The position numbers and the translations under genes were made by a program. The notes beneath the pieces were generated by a model. It was not told the origin of the DNA and did not search any database. It saw only the letters and a program-made list of their open reading frames with translations. Of a stretch of DNA of 64,000 nt, positions 1-8,848 are shown piece after piece. Source of the stretch: Antricoccus suffuscus (lineage in GTDB: Bacteria; Actinomycetota; Actinomycetes; Mycobacteriales; Antricoccaceae); NCBI RefSeq assembly GCF_003003235.1, contig NZ_PVUE01000002.1:1-64000 (forward strand), read 5' to 3'. The first letter of the stretch is position 1. The number at the start of each line of letters is the position of its first letter.

Positions 1-167
1 GTGAGTTGTTGGTCGAAGATGTGTAGTGCGAACGCTTCGGTGGTGTGATCGAGGCGGTAGTGGCGCGGTATTTCCTGCCCGACGGCAGCGGGCCGGGCGC
101 GACCGGGACCGGGACCGCCGTGACCGGTGGTGGTGCCGGTGGGTGGTGGGTCCTGGGTCGTGGTCAT
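1..167 (-). CDS. N-terminal part of an unrecognised protein, cut by the window edge
   Basis: An open frame runs on the minus strand from an ATG at 167 to the window edge, about 55 codons with no stop. The predicted N-terminus is rich in Thr, Pro and Gly (begins MTTTQDPPPTG), followed by a more ordinary segment containing HYRLDHTTEAFALHIF. I do not recognise the family. A CATAAT hexamer ends four bases before the ATG and no ribosome-binding site is visible, so a leaderless transcript is possible. The frame is supported only by its openness and codon usage; the rest of the gene is outside the window. Confidence 0.45.
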   Translation of the reverse strand, partial: MTTTQDPPPTGTTTGHGGPGPGRARPAAVGQEIPRHYRLDHTTEAFALHIFDQQL

Positions 168-691
168 GTCAATTATGGTAGGACACGTGTACGACAATTC
201 TGGAGTTGTCCACAACGCGGGATGATTCAGGAATCGCCGTCTGCCAGCGGCCTCGGCATCTCGGTTCACGTGCCGCTGCCGGAACATCCCCGGCTTGCGG
301 GATCTCGGCTCGCAGGCTCGCTCGATCAACGCAGGCTCGCTCGATCAACGAGAGAGCGCACGCCAGTCCGATCACGAGAGCCAAGCGTCGTACGACGTCA
401 CCGGCCGAAGGGTACGAACTCGCGGGCCGACGGGTGCGGCGTCACGTACCGCGGGATAGGAGGGCGCGCGCGGTGGGTATGACGCGATGACCGCTGGTGG
501 GTCGGTGTTTGGAGCGGACCGAATTGGCCCTCGGGCATAGGTGCTGGACAGGACGGGCGGAACTTTCCAAGCCCTTATACAGTTGGGCAGGAATGTGGGC
601 TCTGGTATATCGAAATTCGGCCCTGAACTGACTTGGCAAGTGCAACGGTGACGCGGTAAATCGTGACTCACCAGTGAACGGAGCGTGACCT
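168..691. other. Non-coding stretch upstream of the UPF0182 gene
   Basis: About 520 bases without a convincing gene. Short overlapping frames exist on both strands, but none has a start context, a domain, or a length suggesting a protein. It contains a perfect two-copy 19-bp tandem repeat at 312-349 and a comparatively AT-rich segment around 545-620. I found no strong sigma-70 promoter by eye. Confidence 0.5.
312..349. repeat. Two-copy 19-bp tandem repeat
   Basis: The 19-base unit beginning GCAGGCTCGC and ending CGATCAAC occurs twice back to back (312-330 and 331-349) with no mismatch. It lies in the intergenic region and looks like a simple slippage duplication. No function is apparent. Confidence 0.8.
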
Positions 692-3670
692 GTGGCGGTG
701 CGGCCACCCGCGAAACTGCCCCCGGGGCTAAGTAAGCGCGCAAAAATCATCATCTCGGTAGTGGTAGCTCTCGCGGTCATCGTTGGCGTGCTTGGCATCT
801 TCTCGAGCATCCTGGTCGATTATTGGTGGTATCAGGAGACCCACTACTCAGAGGTGTTCTGGACTACCTGGCGCACTCGAGCGTTGATGTTTACGATCTT
901 CGGCTTCATCGCCGCGGTGATCGTTGTGGGCAACGCCGTACTCGCCTACCGCCTCCGCCCGGCGTTCCGCCCGATGACCGCCGAGCAGCAGAATCTGGAG
1001 CGCTACCGCGTTGCGCTCGAGCCGCGTCGCCGGCTCATGGTGGTTGTCGCTGCGATCGTCGTTCTGTTGTTCGCGGGATACGCCGCACAGGGCATGTGGC
1101 AGGTCTACTTGCAATGGCGCAATGGCACGAACTTCGGCGTTAAAGATCCGCAGTTCGGTCTCGATATCTCGTTCTTCACCTTCGATCTTCCGTTCTACCG
1201 CTTCGTGCTCACGTTCCTTTTCGTTCTTGTCGGGCTCGCCGCGGCGGCCGCGGCCGCCGTGCACTACCTGTACGGCGGGCTGCGCATCAACATGCCGGGG
1301 CAGCGACTCACCAATGCGGCGCGGGTGCATTTGACCGTGCTGCTCGGCATCTTCGTGCTGCTTAAGGCTGGTGGTTACTGGCTGGACCGGTATGACCTCG
1401 ACTTCTCCGATCGCGGCCCGGTCACTGGAGCGTCTAACGCCGACGTCAACGCGATGTTGCCGGCGAAGTCGATCCTGGCAATAGTCGCGATCATCTGCGC
1501 CATCGCGTTCTTCGCCAACATCATCTTCAAAAACTTTGCGCTCCCGGCTATGTCACTCGCACTGCTGATCCTCGCGAGCTTGGTCATTGGTACGGCGTAT
1601 CCGGCCATCTACGACCGTTTCGTCGTACAACCCAGCGCCAACCAGAAGGAAGCGGAGTTCATCGCGCGCAATATCGCGGCTACGAAGGCCGCGTACGGCA
1701 TCGGCGATAACAACGTGACCATCGACAAGTACGCGGCGGTATCGACAGCGCCGGCGGCGGAGATACGCAACGACACTCAGACGATCCCTAATGCGCGGCT
1801 ACTAGATCCCAACGTGATCTCCGACGTCGTCCAGCAGACGCAGCAGGTGCGCAACGTCTACTCGTTCCCGAACAGGCTCGCCATAGATCGCTACACGATC
1901 GATGGCAAGGAGCAGGACTATATCGTTGCGGTACGCGAGCTCGATCCCAACAACCTTTCTGAGAGCCAGAGCAACTGGATCAACCTGCATACCGTTTATA
2001 CGCACGGTTATGGGTTCATCGCTGCGCCGGCGAATGAGGTGGACGCGGCCGGATTGCCGGTGTTCGTCAACACTGGCTTTACGGACGGACTGATTAAGGT
2101 CACCCAGCCGAGGATCTACTACGGCGAGCTCAACAACGACTACGCGATCGTTGGAAAGAGCAAGGACAGCGCCGACAAGGAGTTTGACCGTCCCAGCAAC
2201 GCGAGCGGTGACGGAGAGGTGAAGAACACCTACAGCGGCAAGGGTGGCGTGCCGATCGACAGCCTGTTCCGTAAGACGGTGTTCGCTATCAAGTACGCCG
2301 AACGCAACTTCATTCTCAACAGCGGTATCGGCGCCAACTCAAAAATCCTTTATAACCGAGATCCCCGCCAGCGCGTCGAGAAGGCCGCCCCCTTCATCAC
2401 TGCGGACGGCGACCCGTATCCCGCCGTCATAGACGGCCGGATCAAGTGGATCGTGGACGGCTATACCACCTCGCCGGGATATCCTTACTCTCAGCAAGAG
2501 TCGCTCGGCAGTGCGGCCAGTGACTCCCAGACCGGTACCGGCACAGCGGCACTGCCCGATGAGACGGTCAACTACATTCGTAACTCGGTCAAGGCGACAG
2601 TCGACGCCTACGACGGCACGGTGACTCTGTACCAGTTCGATACCAAAGACCCGGTCCTCAAGACTTGGATGAAGACCTACCCCGGAATTATCAAGCCGAA
2701 GTCCGACATCTCCAAGGAACTTGCCGCACACCTGCGCTATCCCGAGGATTTGTTCAAGGTCCAGCGGTCGTTGCTGGCGAAATACCACGTGACCGATCCG
2801 CAGGCGTTCTACTCGGCACAGGACTTCTGGAAGGTACCAGCCGATCCAACGACGACTGTGGAAGGAGATCAGCCGCCGTACTATCTGCTGTCACAAGGAC
2901 CGGGGGAGGAGACGGCGACATTCAAGCTCACGTCCGCGTTGTCGGCACTGAAGAAGGAGAACCTGACGGCGTACGTCTCGGCGTCGAGCGATCCGAAGAC
3001 GTATGGCAAAATCACGGTACTTCAAATGCCGCAGGACTCGAATATCTATGGACCGAGTCAGGTGCAGTCGCAGTTCAAGGGTGATCCCATTATCTCCAAG
3101 GACATTGCGCTGCTTGATCAAGGCGGGTCAAAGGTTATCTTCGGAAACTTGCTGACCCTTCCGTTGGCGGGAGGTCTGCTTTATGTGGAGCCCCTCTACG
3201 TGCAGGGTAACGCTTCGTCGGCGTACCCGACCCTGCAGAAAGTGCTGTTGAACTTCGGCACAAAGATCGCCTACGCGAACACGCTTGCGGAGGGGCTCAA
3301 CCAGCTCTTCGGAGACGGCGCCGCGGACGAGTCGGCAGCGCCGCCTGGGAATGCAGCAGGGACTCCAACGGCCCCAGGCGCGGATCAGGGGACTACGTCC
3401 TCAAGCGATCCGTTGACCGCGGCCAAGCAGCAACTAGCCAACGCCAACTCGGAGCTTCAGGCGGCTGTCAAGGCGTTCGACACCGCCGCCAAGGCTGGCG
3501 ACTATGCCGCGATGGGCGTGGCACAGCAGCAACTGGTCGATGCGGCGGCGAAGGTCAATGACGCCTCCAACAAGGTAGATGGTCTTGCTGGAATTACTGG
3601 ATCGTCAGGTGCCTCGGGTAGCGGCTCAGCTACGCCGTCGAGCCCGGCAAGCTCTTCCGGTGGAGGTTAA
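692..3670 (+). CDS. UPF0182 family large membrane protein
   Basis: A 992-residue integral membrane protein of the UPF0182 family, common in actinobacteria and of unknown biochemical role. The N-terminal third shows about seven hydrophobic helices (roughly residues 17-40, 60-85, 112-130, 160-192, 208-226, 260-280 and 285-305). A large predicted extracytoplasmic region follows. The C-terminus (about 895-992) has an Ala/Gln/Lys segment with coiled-coil character and a Ser/Gly/Pro-rich tail, usual for the family. The GTG start at 692 is preceded by GGAG about eight bases upstream. The gene is monocistronic and followed by a hairpin at 3686-3724. Confidence 0.93.
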   Translation: MAVRPPAKLPPGLSKRAKIIISVVVALAVIVGVLGIFSSILVDYWWYQETHYSEVFWTTWRTRALMFTIFGFIAAVIVVGNAVLAYRLRPAFRPMTAEQQNLERYRVALEPRRRLMVVVAAIVVLLFAGYAAQGMWQVYLQWRNGTNFGVKDPQFGLDISFFTFDLPFYRFVLTFLFVLVGLAAAAAAAVHYLYGGLRINMPGQRLTNAARVHLTVLLGIFVLLKAGGYWLDRYDLDFSDRGPVTGASNADVNAMLPAKSILAIVAIICAIAFFANIIFKNFALPAMSLALLILASLVIGTAYPAIYDRFVVQPSANQKEAEFIARNIAATKAAYGIGDNNVTIDKYAAVSTAPAAEIRNDTQTIPNARLLDPNVISDVVQQTQQVRNVYSFPNRLAIDRYTIDGKEQDYIVAVRELDPNNLSESQSNWINLHTVYTHGYGFIAAPANEVDAAGLPVFVNTGFTDGLIKVTQPRIYYGELNNDYAIVGKSKDSADKEFDRPSNASGDGEVKNTYSGKGGVPIDSLFRKTVFAIKYAERNFILNSGIGANSKILYNRDPRQRVEKAAPFITADGDPYPAVIDGRIKWIVDGYTTSPGYPYSQQESLGSAASDSQTGTGTAALPDETVNYIRNSVKATVDAYDGTVTLYQFDTKDPVLKTWMKTYPGIIKPKSDISKELAAHLRYPEDLFKVQRSLLAKYHVTDPQAFYSAQDFWKVPADPTTTVEGDQPPYYLLSQGPGEETATFKLTSALSALKKENLTAYVSASSDPKTYGKITVLQMPQDSNIYGPSQVQSQFKGDPIISKDIALLDQGGSKVIFGNLLTLPLAGGLLYVEPLYVQGNASSAYPTLQKVLLNFGTKIAYANTLAEGLNQLFGDGAADESAAPPGNAAGTPTAPGADQGTTSSSDPLTAAKQQLANANSELQAAVKAFDTAAKAGDYAAMGVAQQQLVDAAAKVNDASNKVDGLAGITGSSGASGSGSATPSSPASSSGGG

Positions 3671-3685
3671 GGCCGCCGCCAGAGT

Positions 3686-3724
3686 GATCCGGCTGCGCGC
3701 GGGACCCCCGTGTGCAGCCGGATC
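3686..3724 (+). terminator. Hairpin terminator after the UPF0182 gene
   Basis: A perfect 11-bp inverted repeat (3686-3696 with 3714-3724, arm GATCCGGCTGC) encloses a GC-rich loop that can extend the pairing. It begins 15 bases after the UPF0182 stop. No clean U-run follows, so it may be a U-poor actinobacterial terminator. It also separates the gene from the tRNA downstream. Confidence 0.6.
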
Positions 3725-3751
3725 GAACCTGATGTAGTCTTATGTTTCCGC

Positions 3752-3828
<77 letters not shown>

Positions 3829-3832
3829 AAAG

Positions 3833-3870
3833 AAGGACCCTGGCCAGCCTAGATGCTGGCCAGGGTCCTT
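3833..3870 (+). terminator. Rho-independent terminator after tRNA-fMet
   Basis: A perfect 16-bp stem (3833-3848 with 3855-3870) closes a six-base loop. The arm begins AAGGACCCTGG and the 3' side is followed by TGCTTTG. It starts eight bases after the mature tRNA end and clearly serves that transcript. It may also stop the opposing RidA transcript, whose gene ends at 3970. Confidence 0.9.
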
Positions 3871-3969
3871 TGCTTTGCACCGTTCATAGGCACGAATCCA
3901 ACGCTTACCCAACGGACATCGGAATTCGTCCAAGCATAAATGTGGCCGGCAACAGGCGCGTCTACTGGC

Positions 3970-4377
3970 TCAGTCAACGACAGCGGCGACCGATTCGAGC
4001 TCCACCAACTGATCGTCATAGCCCAGCACCGTGACCCCCATGAGTGTGCTCGGAACGTCATGCCCATCGAACGCGTCGCGCACGATCTCCCAGACAGCAA
4101 CGAGGTCCGCCTGATTAGACGATGCGACAAGCACACGAGTGCTGATGACGTCCTCGATCGTCGCTCCGGCGGCCTCCAGCGCGCGTGTCATCGTCTCGAC
4201 GCACGCAGCGGCCTGGCCCGCGTAATCACCGACCGCTACGGTCGTCCCATCCTCGCTGAGCGGGCACGCGCCAGCCAGGAAGATCAGTCGCGCATCCTTC
4301 GGCGCGGTCGCGGCATACGCATACTCGGCGACGCTGGCGAGCGTCGAGGCGCGAATCAACTCCACAGAACTTGGCAT
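3970..4377 (-). CDS. RidA/YjgF/UK114 family protein
   Basis: A 135-residue protein of the RidA (Rid) superfamily, which typically hydrolyses reactive enamine/imine intermediates or has related roles. Family-typical features are the central LIFLAGACPLSEDG strand, a helix with CVETMTRALEAAGATIEDV, and the C-terminal segment VELESVAAV. I chose the ATG at 4377; an in-frame TTG at 4410 would add 11 residues without family similarity. The catalytic-type Arg of strict RidA members is not obvious, so the subfamily is unclear. It is transcribed toward tRNA-fMet and divergently from the acyl-CoA synthetase at 4552. Confidence 0.82.
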   Translation of the reverse strand: MPSSVELIRASTLASVAEYAYAATAPKDARLIFLAGACPLSEDGTTVAVGDYAGQAAACVETMTRALEAAGATIEDVISTRVLVASSNQADLVAVWEIVRDAFDGHDVPSTLMGVTVLGYDDQLVELESVAAVVD

Positions 4378-4551
4378 ACGCCGATCATCCCAGACGTCTT
4401 CGGATGGCAAACAAATCCCGCGCAGAACAGTCTGTTTCCTGAGCGCGGTAGGCGGATGCGTTGTAAGGGTGCCGAATTCGGTTCAGCCGGTTCTCAAATG
4501 GTCGGTGAGATGGTACGCATATCTCACGTGACGACCGGAGGGGTAGGACAC

Positions 4552-6075
4552 ATGAGTGATCCACAGGTTATTTCAGGCAAGCGATCACGGACGATTGCAG
4601 AGGTCAAGGAGCGCGCGGCGCGCATCGGCGCCGGACTCGGCAAGCTCGGAGTGGGTCCTGGCGATCACTACGCGTTCGTTCTGCGTAACGAGATCGCTTT
4701 TCTGGAGGCAAACATGGCGGCGTCGGCCATCGGCGCCGTGCCGATTCCGGTGAACTGGCACTGGACCGGTGAGGATCTGCAGCATGTGCTCACCGACAGT
4801 GGGGCCAAGGTCGTGATCGCGCACACCGATCTGCTGCCGGCCGTCGAGAAATTCCTGCCTGAGGGTGCCACGATCGTCGAGGTAGAGACCCCGCCCGAAA
4901 TTCGCGAAGCTTATGGCCTTGGCGACGTGCCACTGACCGGCCGCTATCGGACTCTGGATGAGCTGGCGACCTCGGAGCTCGTGACGCCGCCTACCGACGA
5001 CCCACCGATGAGCGTCATCTACTCGTCCGGTACGACGGGGCTCGCCAAGGGCATTCGCCGCAATCCCGTCGCGGAGGGGAAGTCCGAAGAGATCGCAGGG
5101 GTAGTTGTTGACTTAATGAAGCTGAAGCCCGGCGGTAAGACCCTGGTGCCAGCTCCGATGTATCACTCTTCGCCGAATGTCCTGGCGCTGTTCGCCGTCG
5201 CTATGGGAATAGAGACCGTGATCATGCCGAAGTTTGATCCAGAAGAGTTCCTGGCCCTGATTGAAAAGCATCGTATTGACGAGGTGCAAGTCGTCCCGAC
5301 GATGTTTATCCGGCTGCTCAAGCTGCCCAAGGAGGTCCGCGAGAAGTACGACGTCTCCTCTCTCGAGGCCGTCATTCACGCGGCTGCGCCATGCCCGGCC
5401 GACGTCAAGGAGCAAATGATCAAGTGGTTCGGCCCAATCATTTGGGAGTACTACGGCGGCACGGAGACCGGCGCTGTCGTCCTGTGCAGCAGCGAGGAGG
5501 CGCTCGCGCATCCGGGAACTGTTGGACGCGCATTCGCAGGTGCGCAATTGCGGATCCTGGGTGCCGACAATCAGCCCGTGCCGGTTGGCGAGTCCGGGAT
5601 GGTCTACATGAAACCGTTCGATGCGTGGCCGGACTTCACCTATCTCAACGACGATGAGAAGCGCCGGTCGATCGAGCAGGACGGCTTCGTCACGGTCGGT
5701 GACATCGGTTACCTCGACGAGGACGGCTTCCTTTATCTAAGTGATCGCGCCAACTACATGGTGATCTCCGGGGGCGTGAACATCTACCCGGCCGAGATCG
5801 AGGGAAGTCTGCTCGGCATGGACGGGGTCGCGGACGTGGCGGTCTTCGGGATTCCCGATCCAGACCTTGGCGAAGTACTCGCCGCACACGTCGAACTTGA
5901 GGACGGCGCCACGGTCAGCGAAGAGGACATCAAGTCCTATGTCACAACGAATCTTGCGAAGTACAAGACTCCGAGGGTCGTCGTCTTCGAGGAGCGGTTG
6001 CCGCGTGAGGACTCCGGCAAGATGTTCAAGCGTCGATTGCGAGACCAGTACTGGACCGGCAACCGCAAAATCTAG
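4552..6075 (+). CDS. AMP-dependent acyl-CoA synthetase
   Basis: A 507-residue ANL-superfamily ligase predicted to activate a carboxylic acid through an acyl-AMP to its CoA thioester. The P-loop-like motif YSSGTTGLAKG lies at about 157-167, the adenylate motif EYYGGTETG near 300, and the hinge region YLSDRANYMVISGGVNIYP near 400. The C-terminal lysine is in SGKMFKR. The ATG at 4552 is preceded by GGAGGGG; the frame stays open upstream to 3940, but that part is antisense to the RidA gene and not convincing. Substrate cannot be read. A second synthetase follows 27 bases downstream, suggesting co-transcription. Confidence 0.92.
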   Translation: MSDPQVISGKRSRTIAEVKERAARIGAGLGKLGVGPGDHYAFVLRNEIAFLEANMAASAIGAVPIPVNWHWTGEDLQHVLTDSGAKVVIAHTDLLPAVEKFLPEGATIVEVETPPEIREAYGLGDVPLTGRYRTLDELATSELVTPPTDDPPMSVIYSSGTTGLAKGIRRNPVAEGKSEEIAGVVVDLMKLKPGGKTLVPAPMYHSSPNVLALFAVAMGIETVIMPKFDPEEFLALIEKHRIDEVQVVPTMFIRLLKLPKEVREKYDVSSLEAVIHAAAPCPADVKEQMIKWFGPIIWEYYGGTETGAVVLCSSEEALAHPGTVGRAFAGAQLRILGADNQPVPVGESGMVYMKPFDAWPDFTYLNDDEKRRSIEQDGFVTVGDIGYLDEDGFLYLSDRANYMVISGGVNIYPAEIEGSLLGMDGVADVAVFGIPDPDLGEVLAAHVELEDGATVSEEDIKSYVTTNLAKYKTPRVVVFEERLPREDSGKMFKRRLRDQYWTGNRKI

Positions 6076-6102
6076 ACGCGTGGGTTGGAAGAGGCGATTC
6101 AG

Positions 6103-7626
6103 ATGTACCTCACTCAATCGTTACACCGTAACGTTCAACAGCAGCCCGATAGTCCGGCGACGATATTCGGCGATCGCGTTCGGACACACCGGGAGTCGAT
6201 CGACCGGGTCGCGAGACTTGCCGGTGGACTTCAAGGGCTGGGTGTGGGACCAGGTGACCGGGTCGCGATTCTTTCGCTCAACTCGGACTACTTTCACGAG
6301 ATCTTGTGCGCAATTCCATGGGCGGACGGTGTGATCGTGCCGGTCAACGTCCGCTGGAGCGTCAGCGAGATCGCGTATTCGCTCGACGAGGCGGAAGCCA
6401 GGACCATCGTCGTCGACGAGACCTTCAAAGGCCTTGTACCCGCGTTGAGAGAGGCATATGGCGGGCTCAAGAATGTTATCTACTGCGGCGAGGACGCCGT
6501 ACCCGACGACATGCTCGGATTCGAAGAACTCATTGACAGCAGCGAACCGGTCGAAGACGCGCACCGATCCGGGGACGACTTGGCGGCGCTGTTCTACACC
6601 GGCGGTACGACCGGTACGCCGAAGGGCGTGATGCTCAGCCACCGCAACCTGATGACCTCCGCGATTGGCGCGTCAACGTCCTCGTGGCTGCCGCATCGCG
6701 GCAGGCTCTTGCATGCGGCGCCGATGTTCCACTTGGCGGATCTCGCCGCGTGGACGGCCGGCTCGGCCCTGGGTAACTGCCACGTCATGATTCCGGCGTT
6801 CGCGCCGGTCGTGGTGCTCGAAGCAATCGCGCAACATCAGGTCGACGCGGTGCTACTGGTGCCGACGATGATCCAGATGCTCGTCGACGACCCGCACGTC
6901 GGGGACTACGACCTGTCGTCGGTGACACACGTTGCTTATGGCGCTTCGCCTATTTCCGATGCGTTGCTGGGTCGAGCGCGCAAGGCCTTCCCGAAGGCGC
7001 AATTCACTCAACTCTATGGAATGACCGAGCTTTCACCGATTGCGACCATCCTTCCGGACGTCGATCACCGCGACCCCAAGCGGAGCAGATCGGCAGGCCG
7101 CGCCGCGCCCTATTCTCTGGTCAAAATCGTTGATGCAGAAGACAACGAGGTCGACCGCGGCGTTGTCGGTGAGATCTGCGTGTCCGGCGACCACGTGATG
7201 CTGGGCTACTGGAAGAAACCCGACGAGACGGCGCACGCGCTGCGTGACGGCTGGATGCACACCGGTGACGGCGGCTGGATGGATGAGGACGGCTACGTGT
7301 ACATCGCCGACCGGATCAAGGACATGATCATCACTGGCGGCGAAAACGTTTATTCGATTGAGGTCGAAAACGTGATTGCCAGGCATCCTTCGGTTGCGGC
7401 TTGTGCGGTGATCGGAGTTCCTGACCAGGATTGGGGCGAGCGGGTTCATGCCGTCGTGATCCTTGTGCCGGATGCGAGTCTGACCATCGACGAGCTACGC
7501 GAACACTGTCGAGCGCAGATTGCCGGCTACAAGTGTCCTCGGAGTCTGGATATTGTTGAGGAGTTCCCGATGTCCGGCGCTGGCAAGATTCTCAAGCGCG
7601 AACTTCGTCGCCAGTACGACGGATAA
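6103..7626 (+). CDS. Long-chain-type acyl-CoA synthetase (FadD-like)
   Basis: A 507-residue ANL ligase. Visible motifs are YTGGTTGTPKGVMLSH (from residue 165), the LYGMTELSP adenylate-binding segment near 305, the hinge DRIKDMIITGGENVYSIEVE near 405, and SGAGKILKRELR with the C-terminal catalytic lysine. The ATG at 6103 has GGAAGAGG upstream; a TTG at 6085 is the alternative. Motif order matches fatty or aromatic acid CoA ligases; substrate unknown. The last 100 or so bases are nearly duplicated at 8715-8798 between the two lipoprotein genes. Confidence 0.92.
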   Translation: MYLTQSLHRNVQQQPDSPATIFGDRVRTHRESIDRVARLAGGLQGLGVGPGDRVAILSLNSDYFHEILCAIPWADGVIVPVNVRWSVSEIAYSLDEAEARTIVVDETFKGLVPALREAYGGLKNVIYCGEDAVPDDMLGFEELIDSSEPVEDAHRSGDDLAALFYTGGTTGTPKGVMLSHRNLMTSAIGASTSSWLPHRGRLLHAAPMFHLADLAAWTAGSALGNCHVMIPAFAPVVVLEAIAQHQVDAVLLVPTMIQMLVDDPHVGDYDLSSVTHVAYGASPISDALLGRARKAFPKAQFTQLYGMTELSPIATILPDVDHRDPKRSRSAGRAAPYSLVKIVDAEDNEVDRGVVGEICVSGDHVMLGYWKKPDETAHALRDGWMHTGDGGWMDEDGYVYIADRIKDMIITGGENVYSIEVENVIARHPSVAACAVIGVPDQDWGERVHAVVILVPDASLTIDELREHCRAQIAGYKCPRSLDIVEEFPMSGAGKILKRELRRQYDG

Positions 7627-7659
7627 CTCAGTGGTGACCCTGAGAATGTAGGCGATCTA

Positions 7660-7688
7660 TTCACCTCTACTTTATGTATGCGTATGAT
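7660..7688 (+). promoter_or_regulatory. Candidate promoter for the first lipoprotein gene
   Basis: TTCACC at 7660-7665 and TATGAT at 7683-7688 are 17 bases apart. The expected transcription start falls at or next to the ATG at 7695. No ribosome-binding site precedes that ATG, so a leaderless message is a reasonable inference. Confidence 0.5.
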
Positions 7689-7694
7689 CTCGAC

Positions 7695-8681
7695 ATGAAT
7701 AGGGCGGGGATTTCTCTTTCGGCTGTCTGTGTCATCAGCGGGCTCTTATTAGTCGCGGGGTGCTCGGGCGGTGGCGACCTGTCGACTCGCGGCACCAGCA
7801 ATACTGGCGGTGGCAGCGGGGCCACGAGGAGCGGATCGACCGCTGATAATTCGACGCTGCACCTGGCACTCAGTCGTTTCGACTCCTCTCTCGCGGCGAA
7901 GGATCTCTTCGCGAGCTTCGGTGATACTGCAGCGCTCTCCGTACTGGCGGCCAAGGAAACTGAGACGTGGAAGTTACTGGCGCTGAGCGGTTCGATAGAC
8001 GCCTTCGCGACAGGGCCGAAGCAAGCCGCGACTATCGGCGCCGACTTGTCTGCCGCCGAATATTCGATTTCGATAGGCCAGCCGCCGGGCCGGCTCACTC
8101 TCGTCGCCGGCGGCCAGGACGCCGACACGATAACGAGCGCGGCCAAGAAAGCAGGTTACGAAGGCGCGGGTGTGCTCTCCCAGAAACTCGATCTGGAGAA
8201 TCCCCTCACGGTCACGGTGGCACAAGTCGAGCCGAAGGGCGACGATTTGGTCGTCGGTGGGCCTGGCGCCAAACTCGAATCGGTCGACCCGGACGGCGAG
8301 AGTCTCACCGACCTTGATGAGGTAGCCGCGGTAGTCGAGTGCCTGGGCGACGTCGTGGCGGCACAGATCGCGCCCAACAGCGAAAACATTGATTTGTTGG
8401 GTGTTGGGGTCCGTTCGGTGGACAGAGGCGCCCAGTCGGTGATGTGCGTGAAACCCAAGAGCCCCGCCGAAGCGAAGGGCATTGCGACAGATGTCGCGGA
8501 TGCGCTGAAGAACGGCACGATGAGCAACGGCCAGCCCTACACGAAGTTTTTCGAGAATGTCGACGTTGTCGCGGCAGGCGGTGTTGTCAAGATGACGGCT
8601 GACAACACCGCCAATGGCCAGGCGAACACTATCCTGCAAATGGTCCTCTCCCGCGATCTTCCGGCGCTCCCCGGCTACTAG
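7695..8681 (+). CDS. Secreted lipoprotein of unknown function (paralogue 1)
   Basis: A 328-residue predicted lipoprotein: short charged N-terminus, hydrophobic stretch, and lipobox LVAGC followed by a Gly/Ser/Thr-rich linker. I do not recognise the mature domain. It shares a pattern with the gene at 8849: a QVEPKGDD strand, a conserved ECLGDVVAA segment, and a second cysteine in SVMCVK; the two cysteines could pair. I chose the ATG at 7695 because the upstream in-frame codon adds residues before a normal signal peptide and overlaps the candidate -10 box. The gene follows the second acyl-CoA synthetase by about 70 bases. Confidence 0.75.
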   Translation: MNRAGISLSAVCVISGLLLVAGCSGGGDLSTRGTSNTGGGSGATRSGSTADNSTLHLALSRFDSSLAAKDLFASFGDTAALSVLAAKETETWKLLALSGSIDAFATGPKQAATIGADLSAAEYSISIGQPPGRLTLVAGGQDADTITSAAKKAGYEGAGVLSQKLDLENPLTVTVAQVEPKGDDLVVGGPGAKLESVDPDGESLTDLDEVAAVVECLGDVVAAQIAPNSENIDLLGVGVRSVDRGAQSVMCVKPKSPAEAKGIATDVADALKNGTMSNGQPYTKFFENVDVVAAGGVVKMTADNTANGQANTILQMVLSRDLPALPGY

Positions 8682-8713
8682 CCGCGTAGCAGCGGTCGGG
8701 GCCGGGGAGGACG

Positions 8714-8839
8714 GAGATTGCCGGCTACAAGTGTCCTCGGAGTCTGGATATTGTTGAGGAGTTCTCGATGTCCGGCGCTGGCAAGTTTCTCAAGCGCGAG
8801 TTGCGCCGTCAGCATGAGGACTGGAATGACGCGCGGTAA
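8714..8839 (+). pseudogene. Remnant of an acyl-CoA synthetase C-terminus
   Basis: An in-frame fragment ending at TAA (8837-8839) encodes the last 40 or so residues of an ANL ligase (IAGYKCPRSLDIVEEF...GKFLKRELRRQ). Bases 8715-8798 match 7517-7600, the end of the upstream ligase, with two differences. Beyond that the DNA diverges, yet ELRRQ is still encoded with different synonymous codons, and the tail runs seven or so residues further. There is no start codon or N-terminal part. It is a leftover from duplication or deletion, lying between two paralogous lipoprotein genes. Confidence 0.85.
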
Positions 8840-8848
8840 CCTGCATTA

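Noticed and set aside
312-349. Tandem repeat as an attachment site or part of a mobile element
   Set aside because: Only two adjacent 19-bp copies, no inverted repeats, and no integrase or transposase gene nearby.
3940-4551. Open frame continuing upstream of the first acyl-CoA synthetase, adding about 200 residues
   Set aside because: It lies antisense to a recognisable RidA gene, encodes no domain, and the ATG at 4552 has a strong ribosome-binding site and fits the family N-terminus.
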